This document shows positions 7,951 through 16,982 of a stretch of 64,000 nt of DNA, in pieces. Position 1 is the stretch's first letter. Each line of letters begins with the position of its first letter. Both the position numbers and the translations under genes were made by a program. The notes below the pieces were generated by a model that had not been told where the DNA came from, searched no databases, and saw nothing but the letters and a program-made list of their open reading frames with translations. Source of the DNA: Jejuia sp040720935 (GTDB taxonomy: Bacteria; Bacteroidota; Bacteroidia; Flavobacteriales; Flavobacteriaceae); contig NZ_JBFDAE010000004.1 of NCBI RefSeq assembly GCF_040720935.1, positions 1-64,000 on the forward strand. Direction: 5' to 3'.

Positions 7951-8020
7951 CGTTGTGCATTTTGGCCCTTTTTAATAAACAAATGTCAGTTCTGACAAAA
8001 TTTTCTCAAAATGTACAACG
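7951..8020. repeat. Long inverted repeat with inner palindrome
   Basis: CGTTGTGCATTTTG (7951-7964) pairs with CAAAATGTACAACG (8007-8020) with one mismatch, and the loop contains a perfect palindrome TGTCAGTTCTGACA (7984-7997). A T-run follows on the plus strand. It lies between the FeoB-associated gene and the DUF1080 gene, and may be a bidirectional terminator or a mobile palindrome. Confidence 0.5.
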
Positions 8021-8055
8021 GTTTTTTTAGAATTTAAGGGTGATTTTGATGTTTA

Positions 8056-8193
8056 CTAGTGGCAACCACAACCATCATCGCCACCACAAGCTTTTTTAGG
8101 TTTTGATTTTTTCCAGAAGAATTTCTTAATCAGAAATGAAATTGCCAAAGCCATAGCAGTAAAAACTAATATGTTTTGAATGATGTTGTTCAT
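8056..8193 (-). CDS. FeoB-associated Cys-rich membrane protein
   Basis: A 45-residue protein: one membrane helix (residues 4-22, IIQNILVFTAMALAISFLI), a basic stretch (KKFFWKKSKPKK), and a C-terminal CGGDDGCGC-H tail. This layout is that of the small FeoB-associated Cys-rich membrane proteins found after feoB in many Bacteroidetes. It starts 27 bases after the feoB stop on the same strand, so it is part of the feo operon. A role in ferrous iron transport is likely; the mechanism is unknown. Confidence 0.8.
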   Translation of the reverse strand: MNNIIQNILVFTAMALAISFLIKKFFWKKSKPKKACGGDDGCGCH

Positions 8194-8220
8194 AATAATT
8201 AAGTCGGATTTAATTTAGCT

Positions 8221-10320
8221 TCATTTCAAAAACTGAAAAGCAATTAAAGCTACAATATACGCAAAAGCTGTCATTATAACTAGTTGTAAAATAGGCCACT
8301 TCCAACTGTTGGTTTCCTTTTTCACGATAGCTAAAGTACTCATGCATTGCATGGCAAAGGCATAAAACAGTAATAATGAAATCCCTGATGCGAAAGTGAA
8401 CAAAGGCCCTCCTAAAATAGGGTTTACCTCTCCAGCCATTCTGTTTTTAATGGTTTCTTCTTGGTCGCTACCAACGCTGTAAATTGTAGCAAGTGTCCCC
8501 ACAAATACCTCGCGGGCAGCAAAACTACTGACAATGGCAATGCCAATTTTCCAATCATAACCTAAAGGTCTGATAGCGGGCTCTATAGCATGACCAGCGA
8601 TACCTATAAACGAATGTTCTAGTTTGTGTGATGCTATTTTTTGTTGCAATTCATCTTCACTTAAAACATCAGAAGCATGCGCCGTTTTTACAATAGTTTC
8701 TGCATTATTAAAATCTTCTCCAGGGCCATAGGAAGCCAGGAACCAAAGCACTATAGATATGGCTAAAATTATTTTTCCTGCACCAAATACAAACGATTTT
8801 GTTTTTTCAATTACTGTTAAAACAACATTTTTAAACAATGGCAATTTGTAATTTGGCATTTCAATAACAAAAAATGTCTTGCTTTTTATTTTAAGTATTC
8901 TGTTCAATATATAAGCTGAAAAAACCGCAGTTCCGAAACCAATTAAATAGAGGAGCATTAACGTTAGTGCTTGATAACTCAATCCCAAAAACCGACCTTC
9001 TGGAATAACCAATGCAATAATAATCAAATACACAGGTAATCTTGCAGAACATGTAGTAAAAGGCGTTACTAAAATAGTGATTAAGCGTTCCTTCCAGTTT
9101 TCAATATTCCGTGTTGCCATAATAGCAGGAATAGCACAGGCGGTTCCAGAAATAAGGGGGACAATACTTTTTCCACTCAATCCAAATCGACGCATAATGC
9201 GATCCATCAAAAACACAACACGACTCATATAACCGCTTTCTTCGAGCACCGCTATAAATAAGAATAAGAAAGCGATTTGCGGAATAAAAATGACTATTCC
9301 ACCAAGCCCAGGGATAATCCCTTCAGCAAGTAAACTTGTAAATGCGCCATCCGGTAATGTGTTTTTTGTCCATTCGCTTAAACTCGCAAAAAGGCTGTCA
9401 ATAAAATCCATTGGCACACTGGACCAATCGTAAATAGCTTGGAATATAGTGAGTAGAATAATTCCAAAAATAAAATATCCCCAAAATTTATGGGTTAAAA
9501 TTCGATCCAGTTTAATACGTAAATCTTTAGCCTGACTCAAATCTATAGTCTGCCCTTTATCTAACGCATTATTAATAAATTGATAGCGCTTTATAGTTTC
9601 TTTTTGCTGTAAACGTTTTAAGTCACTTTTGGTTTTGGTCTTGAAATCTGCAACGGCATCAATTTCATTTCTGTCCGTTTTTCCGAAGTTTACATCCTGG
9701 GTAATAACCAGCCAGAGCTTATATAACAATTGGTTTGGGAACGCTTTTTTGAGGTTTCCAAAATATACGGCATCAATCTGGGAAGTGTCTAGACAAGGTT
9801 CAACAGAAACCTCCTTATAATTTATAATAAGCTGTTTTAAATTATCAATACCCTCACTTTTTCTGGTGCTGATTAAAGCAATTTTTGTATTCAGTTTTTC
9901 CTCCAAATAATCCAAGTCTAGAGAGATGCCTTTGTAACGCATTCTATCAGACATATTAATCACTAAAACCGTTGGGATTTCTAAATCCTTTATTTGGGTA
10001 AAAAGTAACAGATTACGTTTTAAATTTTCAACATCGGTAACCACTACTGCAATATCGGGGAAGTCTTTGTCATTTTTATTGAGCAACAATTCAATTACCA
10101 CATTTTCATCCAGAGAAGACGCGTTCAAACTGTAAGTTCCCGGTAAATCTATAATATGTGCTTTTACACCACGTGGTAATTTACAAATCCCTTCTTTTTT
10201 CTCAACAGTAATCCCAGGGTAATTTCCAACTTTTTGGTTTAGACCAGTTAAAGCGTTAAAAACCGAAGTTTTTCCCGTGTTGGGATTTCCAATTAAAGCA
10301 ACGTTTATCTGTTTACTCAT
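8221..10320 (-). CDS. feoB: Ferrous iron transport protein B
   Basis: A 699-residue FeoB. The N-terminal G domain has G1 GNPNTGKTS (residues 11-19), a G3 DLPGTYSL near 58-65 and the G4 motif NMSD. A linker and a membrane domain with two gate-like repeats follow (GIVIFIPQIAFLFLFIAVLEESGYM and GTACAIPAIMATRNI-type segments), ending in hydrophobic helices. FeoB moves Fe(II) across the inner membrane, driven or gated by GTP. Overlaps feoA by 8 bases and is followed by the FeoB-associated small gene: a three-gene iron operon. Confidence 0.96.
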   Translation of the reverse strand: MSKQINVALIGNPNTGKTSVFNALTGLNQKVGNYPGITVEKKEGICKLPRGVKAHIIDLPGTYSLNASSLDENVVIELLLNKNDKDFPDIAVVVTDVENLKRNLLLFTQIKDLEIPTVLVINMSDRMRYKGISLDLDYLEEKLNTKIALISTRKSEGIDNLKQLIINYKEVSVEPCLDTSQIDAVYFGNLKKAFPNQLLYKLWLVITQDVNFGKTDRNEIDAVADFKTKTKSDLKRLQQKETIKRYQFINNALDKGQTIDLSQAKDLRIKLDRILTHKFWGYFIFGIILLTIFQAIYDWSSVPMDFIDSLFASLSEWTKNTLPDGAFTSLLAEGIIPGLGGIVIFIPQIAFLFLFIAVLEESGYMSRVVFLMDRIMRRFGLSGKSIVPLISGTACAIPAIMATRNIENWKERLITILVTPFTTCSARLPVYLIIIALVIPEGRFLGLSYQALTLMLLYLIGFGTAVFSAYILNRILKIKSKTFFVIEMPNYKLPLFKNVVLTVIEKTKSFVFGAGKIILAISIVLWFLASYGPGEDFNNAETIVKTAHASDVLSEDELQQKIASHKLEHSFIGIAGHAIEPAIRPLGYDWKIGIAIVSSFAAREVFVGTLATIYSVGSDQEETIKNRMAGEVNPILGGPLFTFASGISLLLFYAFAMQCMSTLAIVKKETNSWKWPILQLVIMTAFAYIVALIAFQFLK

Positions 10321-10549
10321 GCGCTACTTTTTCAATTAAAATAAGTGCGGCCGTTTCTTTTCTAATCGCTAAATGCGACCCGTTTACATTCAAATACATA
10401 GGGTCTTGAAACGGTGCAACCTGAACTAGTTCTACCGAATTACCGGGCAAACATCCCATTTCCAGAAGTTTTAAAGGAATATCAACCGACGAAACATCAG
10501 TAATAATGGCGTTTTCCCCTCGTTTTAAATGTGCTAAAGTGTCTTCCAA
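10313..10549 (-). CDS. feoA: Ferrous iron transport protein A
   Basis: A 78-residue SH3-like FeoA. It starts with LAHLKRGENAIITDV, has the LLEMGCLPGNSVELVQVAP core, and ends with HLAIRKETAALILIEK. FeoA is a small cytoplasmic partner needed for FeoB-driven iron uptake. First gene of the operon, with its end overlapping feoB by 8 bases. Confidence 0.93.
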   Translation of the reverse strand: MEDTLAHLKRGENAIITDVSSVDIPLKLLEMGCLPGNSVELVQVAPFQDPMYLNVNGSHLAIRKETAALILIEKVAHE

Positions 10550-10575
10550 GCTTATTTAGATTGATTTTAAAGAAG

Positions 10576-10583
10576 CAAAAGTA
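10576..10583 (-). promoter_or_regulatory. feoAB -7 box
   Basis: Minus-strand TACTTTTG, a full TAnnTTTG match, 27 bases upstream of feoA. Between it and the start lies an imperfect palindrome reading TTTAGATTGATTTTAAA on the plus strand (about 10556-10572), a candidate iron-regulator site. Confidence 0.5.
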
Positions 10584-10691
10584 GTGTAAAGTTTAGAAGT
10601 AAAAAAGTTTTCAGTCGCAGTTTTCAGTTGCAGTCAGAGTATTCAATTGGCGGAGTCCAGTTTGGGGTCACAGTTTCAAATAGGGAATAAA

Positions 10692-11360
10692 TTACTTTTC
10701 TTCTTTCAACACAGAAATATCATTGAGTAAACGACTAATATCCTCCGCATTTGTGCCATCATAAAAACCTCTAATTTGCCGTTTTTTATCAATAAGCATA
10801 AAGTTTTCGGTATGTATCATGTCATATGGGCCACCATCACCATTCTCTTTTACCGCCAAATAACTTTGTCTCGCTAGTTTGTAAATCTCCTTTTTATCGC
10901 CCGTAACTAGATTCCATTTTTTATCGTTTACACTTTTTTTAGTTGCATAACGTTTCAATTGTGCAACAGAATCGATTTCTGGAGTAACAGAATGTGACAA
11001 AAGCATCACTTCATCATCATTTAAGATTTCTTTCTGAATTTTAACCATATGGTTTGTCATAATTGGACAAATGGTTTGGCAGGTTGTAAAAAAGAAATCG
11101 GCAACATAAATTTTGTCCTTATAATCGTTTTGAGTGACGATTTTACCATTTTGATTCAAAAGTTTGAAATCTGCTATTTTATGGTATTTTTTTTGATATT
11201 GAATGGTGCTGTCAACCAATTCTGTACTTACCATTGCAGGTTGATAAATAGGTAAAGGTTTGTAAACATTTAGCGTATTATAAATAAGCGCAATTATAAT
11301 GATGGAGATAATTCCAAAAACGATGGCAAACACCTTATATGCTTTAAAAAAGGACAACAT
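10692..11360 (-). CDS. SCO1/SenC family copper chaperone-like protein
   Basis: A 222-residue protein with one N-terminal membrane anchor (residues 9-30) and a thioredoxin-like domain. The copper-binding residues are present: CxxxC as C94 and C98 (TTCQTICP) and the distal His at about H183 (MIHTENF). SCO proteins deliver copper to cytochrome oxidase or act as periplasmic thiol reductases. The gene stands alone here, so its client is not indicated. About 140 bases between it and feoA carry a short tandem of TTTTCAGT(C/T)GCAG and no gene. Confidence 0.88.
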   Translation of the reverse strand: MLSFFKAYKVFAIVFGIISIIIIALIYNTLNVYKPLPIYQPAMVSTELVDSTIQYQKKYHKIADFKLLNQNGKIVTQNDYKDKIYVADFFFTTCQTICPIMTNHMVKIQKEILNDDEVMLLSHSVTPEIDSVAQLKRYATKKSVNDKKWNLVTGDKKEIYKLARQSYLAVKENGDGGPYDMIHTENFMLIDKKRQIRGFYDGTNAEDISRLLNDISVLKEEK

Positions 11361-11493
11361 TAATACTTAGAAATTATAAGTTTTGTGCAAAAATACAATG
11401 AAATTAAGAGCCTAAGAATTTAAACCAAACTTAAATTAGTGTTAAAACGAGTTGCAATAAACAAATGACTTTTTAAACACGGTTTAAAAAACG

Positions 11494-11501
11494 TACTTTT
11501 G
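11494..11501 (+). promoter_or_regulatory. rseP -7 box
   Basis: TACTTTTG matches TAnnTTTG and lies 22 bases before the rseP start codon. No convincing -33 element is visible. Confidence 0.5.
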
Positions 11502-11523
11502 CACGGTTATAAAAAAAATGTAG

Positions 11524-12855
11524 ATGTCGGTATTTTTGATAAAAGCGGCTCAATTACTATTGAGTCTTTCCATATTAGTTGTTTTACATGAGCTTGGGCA
11601 CTTTATTCCTGCCAAACTTTTTAAAACCAGAGTAGAAAAGTTCTACCTGTTTTTTGATGTAAAGTTTTCATTATTCAAAAAGAAAATAGGCGAAACCGTT
11701 TATGGTATTGGTTGGTTGCCCTTAGGAGGTTATGTGAAAATTGCTGGAATGATTGACGAAAGTATGGATACCGAACAAATGGCAAAAGAGCCACAACCTT
11801 GGGAATTTCGCTCTAAACCCGCATGGCAACGATTGATAATTATGTTGGGTGGAGTTACAGTAAATTTTTTGTTGGCAATTGTGCTTTTTATGATTATGCT
11901 TTCCGTTTGGGGATCTAAGTACATTACCAAGGACGATGTAAAATATGGTTATGGCGTTACCAAAACTTTAGAGAATTATGGATTTAAACAAGGAGATAAA
12001 ATTATTTCTGTCAATGGTGAGCCAATAGAAGATATTACCATTGATATTAATAAGTACATTATGTTTAGAACCGTTGAAAATATAAAGGTAGAACATGCAG
12101 ATGGCACTATTGAAACCATTAAACTTCCAGAGGATATAGGGACTCAACTTTTTGAAGCTGGAGATTTGCCAGCTTTAGAGCCACGTTCCCCTTTTGAAAT
12201 AGATTCAGTTGTACCAGATTTTCCAGCTGCGAAATCGGGATTGTTGCCAAAAGATAAAATTGTTTCAATAAATGGACAACCGGTTACTTATTTTACTGAT
12301 TTTACTTATGGAGTTAAAAACAGTCCGGATTCTATTTTAAATATACAAATAGAACGTAATAACAATATTTTAGATTTAAAGATCAAACCAAATGAAGATA
12401 ATAAAATAGGTATTGTTTCTACTAAAACAGATTTGGACTATATAACCTACAACCAAAAAGATTATACGTTTACCGAGAGTTTATCTGGTGGAGTAAATCA
12501 AGCATACTGGGAAATTAAAGATTATTTAGCACAGTTTAAATACATTTTCACAAAGAAAGGCGCTACCCAAATTGGAGGTTTTGCAGCTATAGGACAAATG
12601 TTTCCAGCAGAATGGAATTGGCAGGCATTTTGGTATTTAACAGCTTTCTTGTCTATTATGTTGGCTGTTTTAAATTTATTACCAATACCTGCGTTAGATG
12701 GCGGACATGTTATGTTTTTATTATACGAAATGGTATCTGGAAGAAAACCGGGAGACAAGTTTATGGAGTATGCGCAAATGGTAGGTTTCTTTATTTTAAT
12801 AGCATTGGTTTTATTTGCAAACGGGAATGATATTTATAAAGCGATATTTGAATAA
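11524..12855 (+). CDS. rseP: RIP zinc metalloprotease RseP (site-2 protease)
   Basis: A 443-residue inner-membrane protease. The zinc site HELGH lies in the first membrane helix (H22, E23, H26), two PDZ regions follow in the middle (for example GFKQGDKIISVNGEPI and PAAKSGLLPKDKIVSINGQP), and the LDG motif is near residue 390 (IPALDGGHVMF). RseP cleaves membrane-bound anti-sigma factors and signal-peptide remnants within the membrane. Single gene with its own promoter, upstream of tRNA-Asn. Confidence 0.95.
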   Translation: MSVFLIKAAQLLLSLSILVVLHELGHFIPAKLFKTRVEKFYLFFDVKFSLFKKKIGETVYGIGWLPLGGYVKIAGMIDESMDTEQMAKEPQPWEFRSKPAWQRLIIMLGGVTVNFLLAIVLFMIMLSVWGSKYITKDDVKYGYGVTKTLENYGFKQGDKIISVNGEPIEDITIDINKYIMFRTVENIKVEHADGTIETIKLPEDIGTQLFEAGDLPALEPRSPFEIDSVVPDFPAAKSGLLPKDKIVSINGQPVTYFTDFTYGVKNSPDSILNIQIERNNNILDLKIKPNEDNKIGIVSTKTDLDYITYNQKDYTFTESLSGGVNQAYWEIKDYLAQFKYIFTKKGATQIGGFAAIGQMFPAEWNWQAFWYLTAFLSIMLAVLNLLPIPALDGGHVMFLLYEMVSGRKPGDKFMEYAQMVGFFILIALVLFANGNDIYKAIFE

Positions 12856-12871
12856 AATTTGTTTAAAAATA

Positions 12872-12902
12872 TTTGCAGGAATTAAAAAACAACATATATT
12901 TG
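12872..12902 (+). promoter_or_regulatory. tRNA-Asn promoter
   Basis: TTTG at 12872-12875, 19 bases, then TATATTTG at 12895-12902: an exact match to the Bacteroidetes sigma-A consensus TTTG-N19-TAnnTTTG. It lies 24 bases before the tRNA and is the best promoter in the window. Confidence 0.85.
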
Positions 12903-12926
12903 CACTCGCTTAGTAAAAAAACACAG

Positions 12927-13000
12927 TCCTTCTTAGCTCAGTTGGTTAGAGCATCTGACTGTTAATCAGAGGGTCCTTGGTTCGAGCCCAAGAGAAGGAG
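12927..13000 (+). tRNA. tRNA-Asn (anticodon GTT)
   Basis: A 74-base cloverleaf: acceptor TCCTTCT pairs with AGAAGGA (12993-12999) followed by discriminator G; D-arm AGCTCAGTTGGTTAGAGC; anticodon loop CTGTTAA giving GTT; T-arm CTTGG-TTCGAGC-CCAAG. The CCA end is not encoded. Confidence 0.97.
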
Positions 13001-13001
13001 C

Positions 13002-13035
13002 AAAAAAAGTCCAGCAGAAATGTTGGACTTTTTTG
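13002..13035 (+). terminator. Terminator after tRNA-Asn
   Basis: AAAAAAGTCCA pairs with TGGACTTTTTT around a 10-base loop, directly after the tRNA. Confidence 0.75.
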
Positions 13036-13474
13036 TTTTTAATACTTTCCTTTTAATACTTGCGCTTACCGTACTATTCGCATTTTACTTCAAATGCTAA
13101 CTTGCCAAGTTATTTTACTTAAAAAGGCATACTATTAGGTGTACCATTATTTCTTCAAGGTGTACCATTTAACTATTCACATAAAACCTTAAAAATCATG
13201 AAATTAAACATACAATATTCATGATATAAATCCAAAACTGGTTTTACCCTACTTGAGCGGATGGCGTTTATTGATGCAATTAGTAGTCTTATATATCTTC
13301 ATTATGCACTTTGTGAATTATATATTAGGATCTGTTTATTATCTTTTTTTCCAACGAAATCGTATTATGAATAGTATTTTCAGAATTTATACACAATAAC
13401 TTGTAATTTATTTCTAATATTTTTATAAGTTTATGCAGTTATTAAACACCTAACCATTTTTATTAGAGATTTAC
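13036..13474. other. Gene-free region upstream of cas6
   Basis: About 440 AT-rich bases with no plausible gene. It contains an exact 12-base direct repeat AGGTGTACCATT at 13137-13148 and 13158-13169, offset by 21 bases (two helical turns), which could be an operator. A TTTG is present at 13310-13313, but no correctly spaced -7 box follows. The cas operon promoter should lie here. Confidence 0.45.
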
Positions 13475-14266
13475 ATGCGGTTTCAACTCCAACTGGATTC
13501 TAAAAACAGGAATCCAATTATTCCTATAAATTACCAATACCCGTTAAGTGCTGCGATATATAAAATTTTAGACCAGGCAGATGCTGATTATGCCGCATTT
13601 TTACATGAAGAAGGCTATACTGTTGATGGGGGACTAAAACATTTTAAGTTATTTACCTTTTCAGATTTGAAGGGCCGGTGCAAAGGAAACCACGACAGGT
13701 TGCATATCAACTCAATTATGGAGCTTATAGTGTCATTCCATTTGCCCGAAGCGGCCCAACATTTTGTAAAAGGTTTGTTTCTGTCCCAAGATATCGATAT
13801 AGCGGACAGTAAAAGCAAAGCGACCTTTAAGGTGAATAGTGTTGAAGCCTTACCCGATCCTTTTGTTGATTTTGAGAAAGATGTTAATAGCACCATGACT
13901 TTTCGTCCCCTTTCTGCATGCGTTGCCGGAATTAAAAATGACAAAGACGACTATGACTTTATACCACCAACCGATGCACGCTTTGCCTTTTGCATAAAAC
14001 ACAATTGGGAAGAAAAATTAAAAGCCTTAAAAATTCCGTTTGATGAAAACGAATTAAAAGTTGACGTAAACCGAAAGAACACCAAACCCAAGTCGCGATT
14101 AATAACTGTTAAAGCATTTACCAAACAACAAACGCGAATAAAAGGCTACTTGAATTTTGAAATGGAGCTAACAGGGAATTCAGAGCAGTTGCAGGTTATT
14201 TATAATGCTGGAGCGGGGTTGTATAATGCGCTGGGGATGGGGTGTTTGGGGGTATTGGAAGAATGA
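13475..14266 (+). CDS. cas6: CRISPR pre-crRNA endonuclease Cas6
   Basis: A 263-residue RAMP protein: an N-terminal ferredoxin-like fold (MRFQLQLDSKNRNPIIPINY) and a C-terminal glycine-rich loop NAGAGLYNALGMGCLGVLE typical of Cas6. Cas6 cuts the array transcript within each repeat to leave an 8-base 5' handle, here expected to be ATTGAAAT. It is the first cas gene and is separated from cas3 by about 85 bases. By eye its base composition resembles the adaptation genes more than the AT-richer cas3-cas5 block. Confidence 0.88.
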   Translation: MRFQLQLDSKNRNPIIPINYQYPLSAAIYKILDQADADYAAFLHEEGYTVDGGLKHFKLFTFSDLKGRCKGNHDRLHINSIMELIVSFHLPEAAQHFVKGLFLSQDIDIADSKSKATFKVNSVEALPDPFVDFEKDVNSTMTFRPLSACVAGIKNDKDDYDFIPPTDARFAFCIKHNWEEKLKALKIPFDENELKVDVNRKNTKPKSRLITVKAFTKQQTRIKGYLNFEMELTGNSEQLQVIYNAGAGLYNALGMGCLGVLEE

Positions 14267-14352
14267 AATGGATTGATAAGCGGATGTTGCTATCAAAAAG
14301 GAAAAGAGTTTTTTATGAGAATTAAATCTAAGAGCAGTTCATTTTGAGTTAT

Positions 14353-16977
14353 ATGGAAGAAAAAAAGTTGAATTATGAAGATTTTTATAGAAAAATAACT
14401 TCTGACACACATAACCAAAATGGCTTTCCTCCATATGTTTATCAAAAAAAAGTTGCGGAACACCTTCTGAATGGTAAGAATATAATCCTTTCTGTGCCAA
14501 CGGGTGCTGGAAAGACTTGGGCTTCTATTATGCCTTTTTTATATGCAAAAAATCGAACAGATATAAATTTTCCTAAAAAGATGATTTATAGTTTGCCGCT
14601 TCGGGCATTGTGTAATTCTATTTCAGAAGATGTAAATAAAGCTATTGAAAACACAAACTTTGAAGGCTTATCAGCCATTCAAACGGGAGAATTTAGTGAA
14701 GATAAATATTTTGAAAAAGACATTATCTTTTCTACGATTGACCAAACATTGAGTAATTTTCTCTGCTTTCCTTTGCCTTTATCGCAACGTCAAGCTAATG
14801 TTAATGCTGGTGCTTTGATTGGTAGTTATTTGGTTTTTGATGAATTTCATTTGTTAGATGGTGATCGTTCAATGGCGACAACTTTAGGGATGTTACGAAT
14901 GTTAGGTAAGTTGAGTCGCTTTTGTATTATGACAGCGACTTTGAGCGATGATTTTATGACAAAAATAAAAGGTGCTTTGGATGATATTGAAATCGTGACT
15001 TTAGATGGTTTTGATGAAGATATTGCTAAGATTGGTTCGTTGAAAGTTCCTGAAAATAAATCAAGTAAAAAAGAGATTGAAGTTGTAAAAGGCATTATTC
15101 GAGCCGAAAAAATCAAGGAAAACCATATTGATAAAACAATTGTAATTTGTAATAGAGTAGAAACAGCTCAACGTGTTTACTTAGAGCTGGAATATTGGGC
15201 AAAGGAAAAAAACATCAATTTGATTTGTTTGCATTCTCGCTTCTTTGATAGGCACCGAAAGGCAGCAGAGAAGCAACTAAAAGTGCTTTTTGGTAAAGAT
15301 GTAAAAGACCAAAAGACGAATTCCATTCTAATTTCTACTCAAGTCATTGAAGCAGGAATGGATATTTCTTGCGAAGTAATGCACACGGAAATTGCTCCGA
15401 TTAATGCTTTATTACAACGTCTTGGAAGGTGTGCGAGATACACAGGCGAATATGGAAAAGTATTTGTTTATGATGTTTTGGAAGAGGAGGAAAAGGCAAA
15501 AATTGATGTAAAGGATTTTAAAAATTTATCGAAAGAAGATAAAACAGAAATTCGGAAATTGAAAAACCTTTATTTGCCATACAAAAAAGACTTATGTATA
15601 AAAACACTTGAATATTTATCTCAAAAAAAATACCAACAACTTAATGAAGATATTACGATTGAATTGGTGAATGAAATTTTAAAACAAGAAGAAAAAGAAA
15701 TTTGGGAGGCAATATCTGATGGATATAAAATGAAAGAAATACGTGATTCTTGGCGTACTTCAGTTGAAAAAAAGTTCGGAGCAAAAAACCTATATCGTGA
15801 ATTAATTCGTGATATTCAAAGTACAGAAGTGATAATTATTGATAATCGTGATTTTGCTGTTAAGATGCCCTTCTCGTTAGAAAGTGTGGGTATTTTTAAA
15901 TGGAGCGTGATAAAATGGATAAAGGAAATTTTTGAAGAATATCAACATCGATTTGATGAAGAGGATGATACATTTTGGATAGTTGGAGTTATTCGAGATA
16001 AAGAGGATTTGTTTTTGGATTTAGATGAAAATGAAATGGAATACGAATTTCATCCTTTGAAAGATATTGAAGCTGTTAAGGAAACACATGAAACCCTATT
16101 TCTGAATAAAGAATTATTTCATTATCATCATTCAATTGGATTTAATAAAGTGGGAAAAGGTGAAGAAAAATCTAATTTTAAAGACCGACAGGATAAGGAA
16201 CAAGTTATTCATGCTTACCGAAAAGATACATTTATTGAGCATACAGAGGGCTTATTAGGTGCTTTTGAACAAAATTTTTCAAAGAAAAAACAATTTGGAA
16301 AACAACAATTGGATTTTGTGTTTAATGCTTTTAATGAACGTTTGAAATCAAAGGTTGATTTTGAAAAATTGATACAATTGATTTTGATTTTACATGATTA
16401 TGGTAAGTTAGATGATAAATGGCAAAATTGGATGCAAACGTATCAAAAAGCATTATCCGAATTTGAAGTATCTCCTTTCACTTATCAAAAAAACTTAACA
16501 CTTGGGCATACAGGTTTTGACAGCAAAGAACAAAAAGAACAGTTAGGTGAACAGTACCAAAATATTATAAAAGAAGTAGAAAAATCTATCAAGAAAAAAC
16601 TCAAAGGTGGTCGTCCTCGACATTCTGGTGTTGGTGCTTTAGTGATTTTTGATGTTTTAGAAGATTGGTTAGGAAGTGATAAGTTATGGGAAAAATTATT
16701 TGTTCCTGCAGCTTATGCTATTGCTCGACATCACGGAGTAAGTAACGTTAGTAGCCCCAAATTTTTCGTCTCTGACCATAATTATCAATCAATAAATCAT
16801 CTTTTGGAGAAGTATGGGTTTGGAAATTATAATTTATCACAAAAAGAAAAAGCAGAAGAATTAGAGGATTTCACAAGTTATAGTCAATCAAGTTTTTTAA
16901 TGTATTTATTCTTTGTTCGGATTTTAAGGCTTTGTGACCAAAAGGCAACTGATGATTTTGAAAAATACTTAAACTAA
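14353..16977 (+). CDS. cas3: Cas3 helicase-nuclease, helicase first and HD last
   Basis: An 874-residue Cas3 counted from the ATG at 14353; a TTG nine bases earlier is less likely. A superfamily 2 helicase occupies the N-terminal half: Walker A VPTGAGKTW (about 48-56), DEFH box near 160, MTATLS motif III, and QRLGRCARYTG motif VI near 355. The HD nuclease is at the C-terminus: HTEGLLGAF, LHDYGKLDDKW near 680, PRHSGVGAL, ARHHG, and a final FVRILRLCDQKATDDF. Classical Cas3 has HD first, so the order is reversed. It unwinds and degrades target DNA recruited by Cascade. It follows cas6 and precedes cas8 by 5 bases. Confidence 0.92.
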   Translation: MEEKKLNYEDFYRKITSDTHNQNGFPPYVYQKKVAEHLLNGKNIILSVPTGAGKTWASIMPFLYAKNRTDINFPKKMIYSLPLRALCNSISEDVNKAIENTNFEGLSAIQTGEFSEDKYFEKDIIFSTIDQTLSNFLCFPLPLSQRQANVNAGALIGSYLVFDEFHLLDGDRSMATTLGMLRMLGKLSRFCIMTATLSDDFMTKIKGALDDIEIVTLDGFDEDIAKIGSLKVPENKSSKKEIEVVKGIIRAEKIKENHIDKTIVICNRVETAQRVYLELEYWAKEKNINLICLHSRFFDRHRKAAEKQLKVLFGKDVKDQKTNSILISTQVIEAGMDISCEVMHTEIAPINALLQRLGRCARYTGEYGKVFVYDVLEEEEKAKIDVKDFKNLSKEDKTEIRKLKNLYLPYKKDLCIKTLEYLSQKKYQQLNEDITIELVNEILKQEEKEIWEAISDGYKMKEIRDSWRTSVEKKFGAKNLYRELIRDIQSTEVIIIDNRDFAVKMPFSLESVGIFKWSVIKWIKEIFEEYQHRFDEEDDTFWIVGVIRDKEDLFLDLDENEMEYEFHPLKDIEAVKETHETLFLNKELFHYHHSIGFNKVGKGEEKSNFKDRQDKEQVIHAYRKDTFIEHTEGLLGAFEQNFSKKKQFGKQQLDFVFNAFNERLKSKVDFEKLIQLILILHDYGKLDDKWQNWMQTYQKALSEFEVSPFTYQKNLTLGHTGFDSKEQKEQLGEQYQNIIKEVEKSIKKKLKGGRPRHSGVGALVIFDVLEDWLGSDKLWEKLFVPAAYAIARHHGVSNVSSPKFFVSDHNYQSINHLLEKYGFGNYNLSQKEKAEELEDFTSYSQSSFLMYLFFVRILRLCDQKATDDFEKYLN

Positions 16978-16982
16978 AAAAT

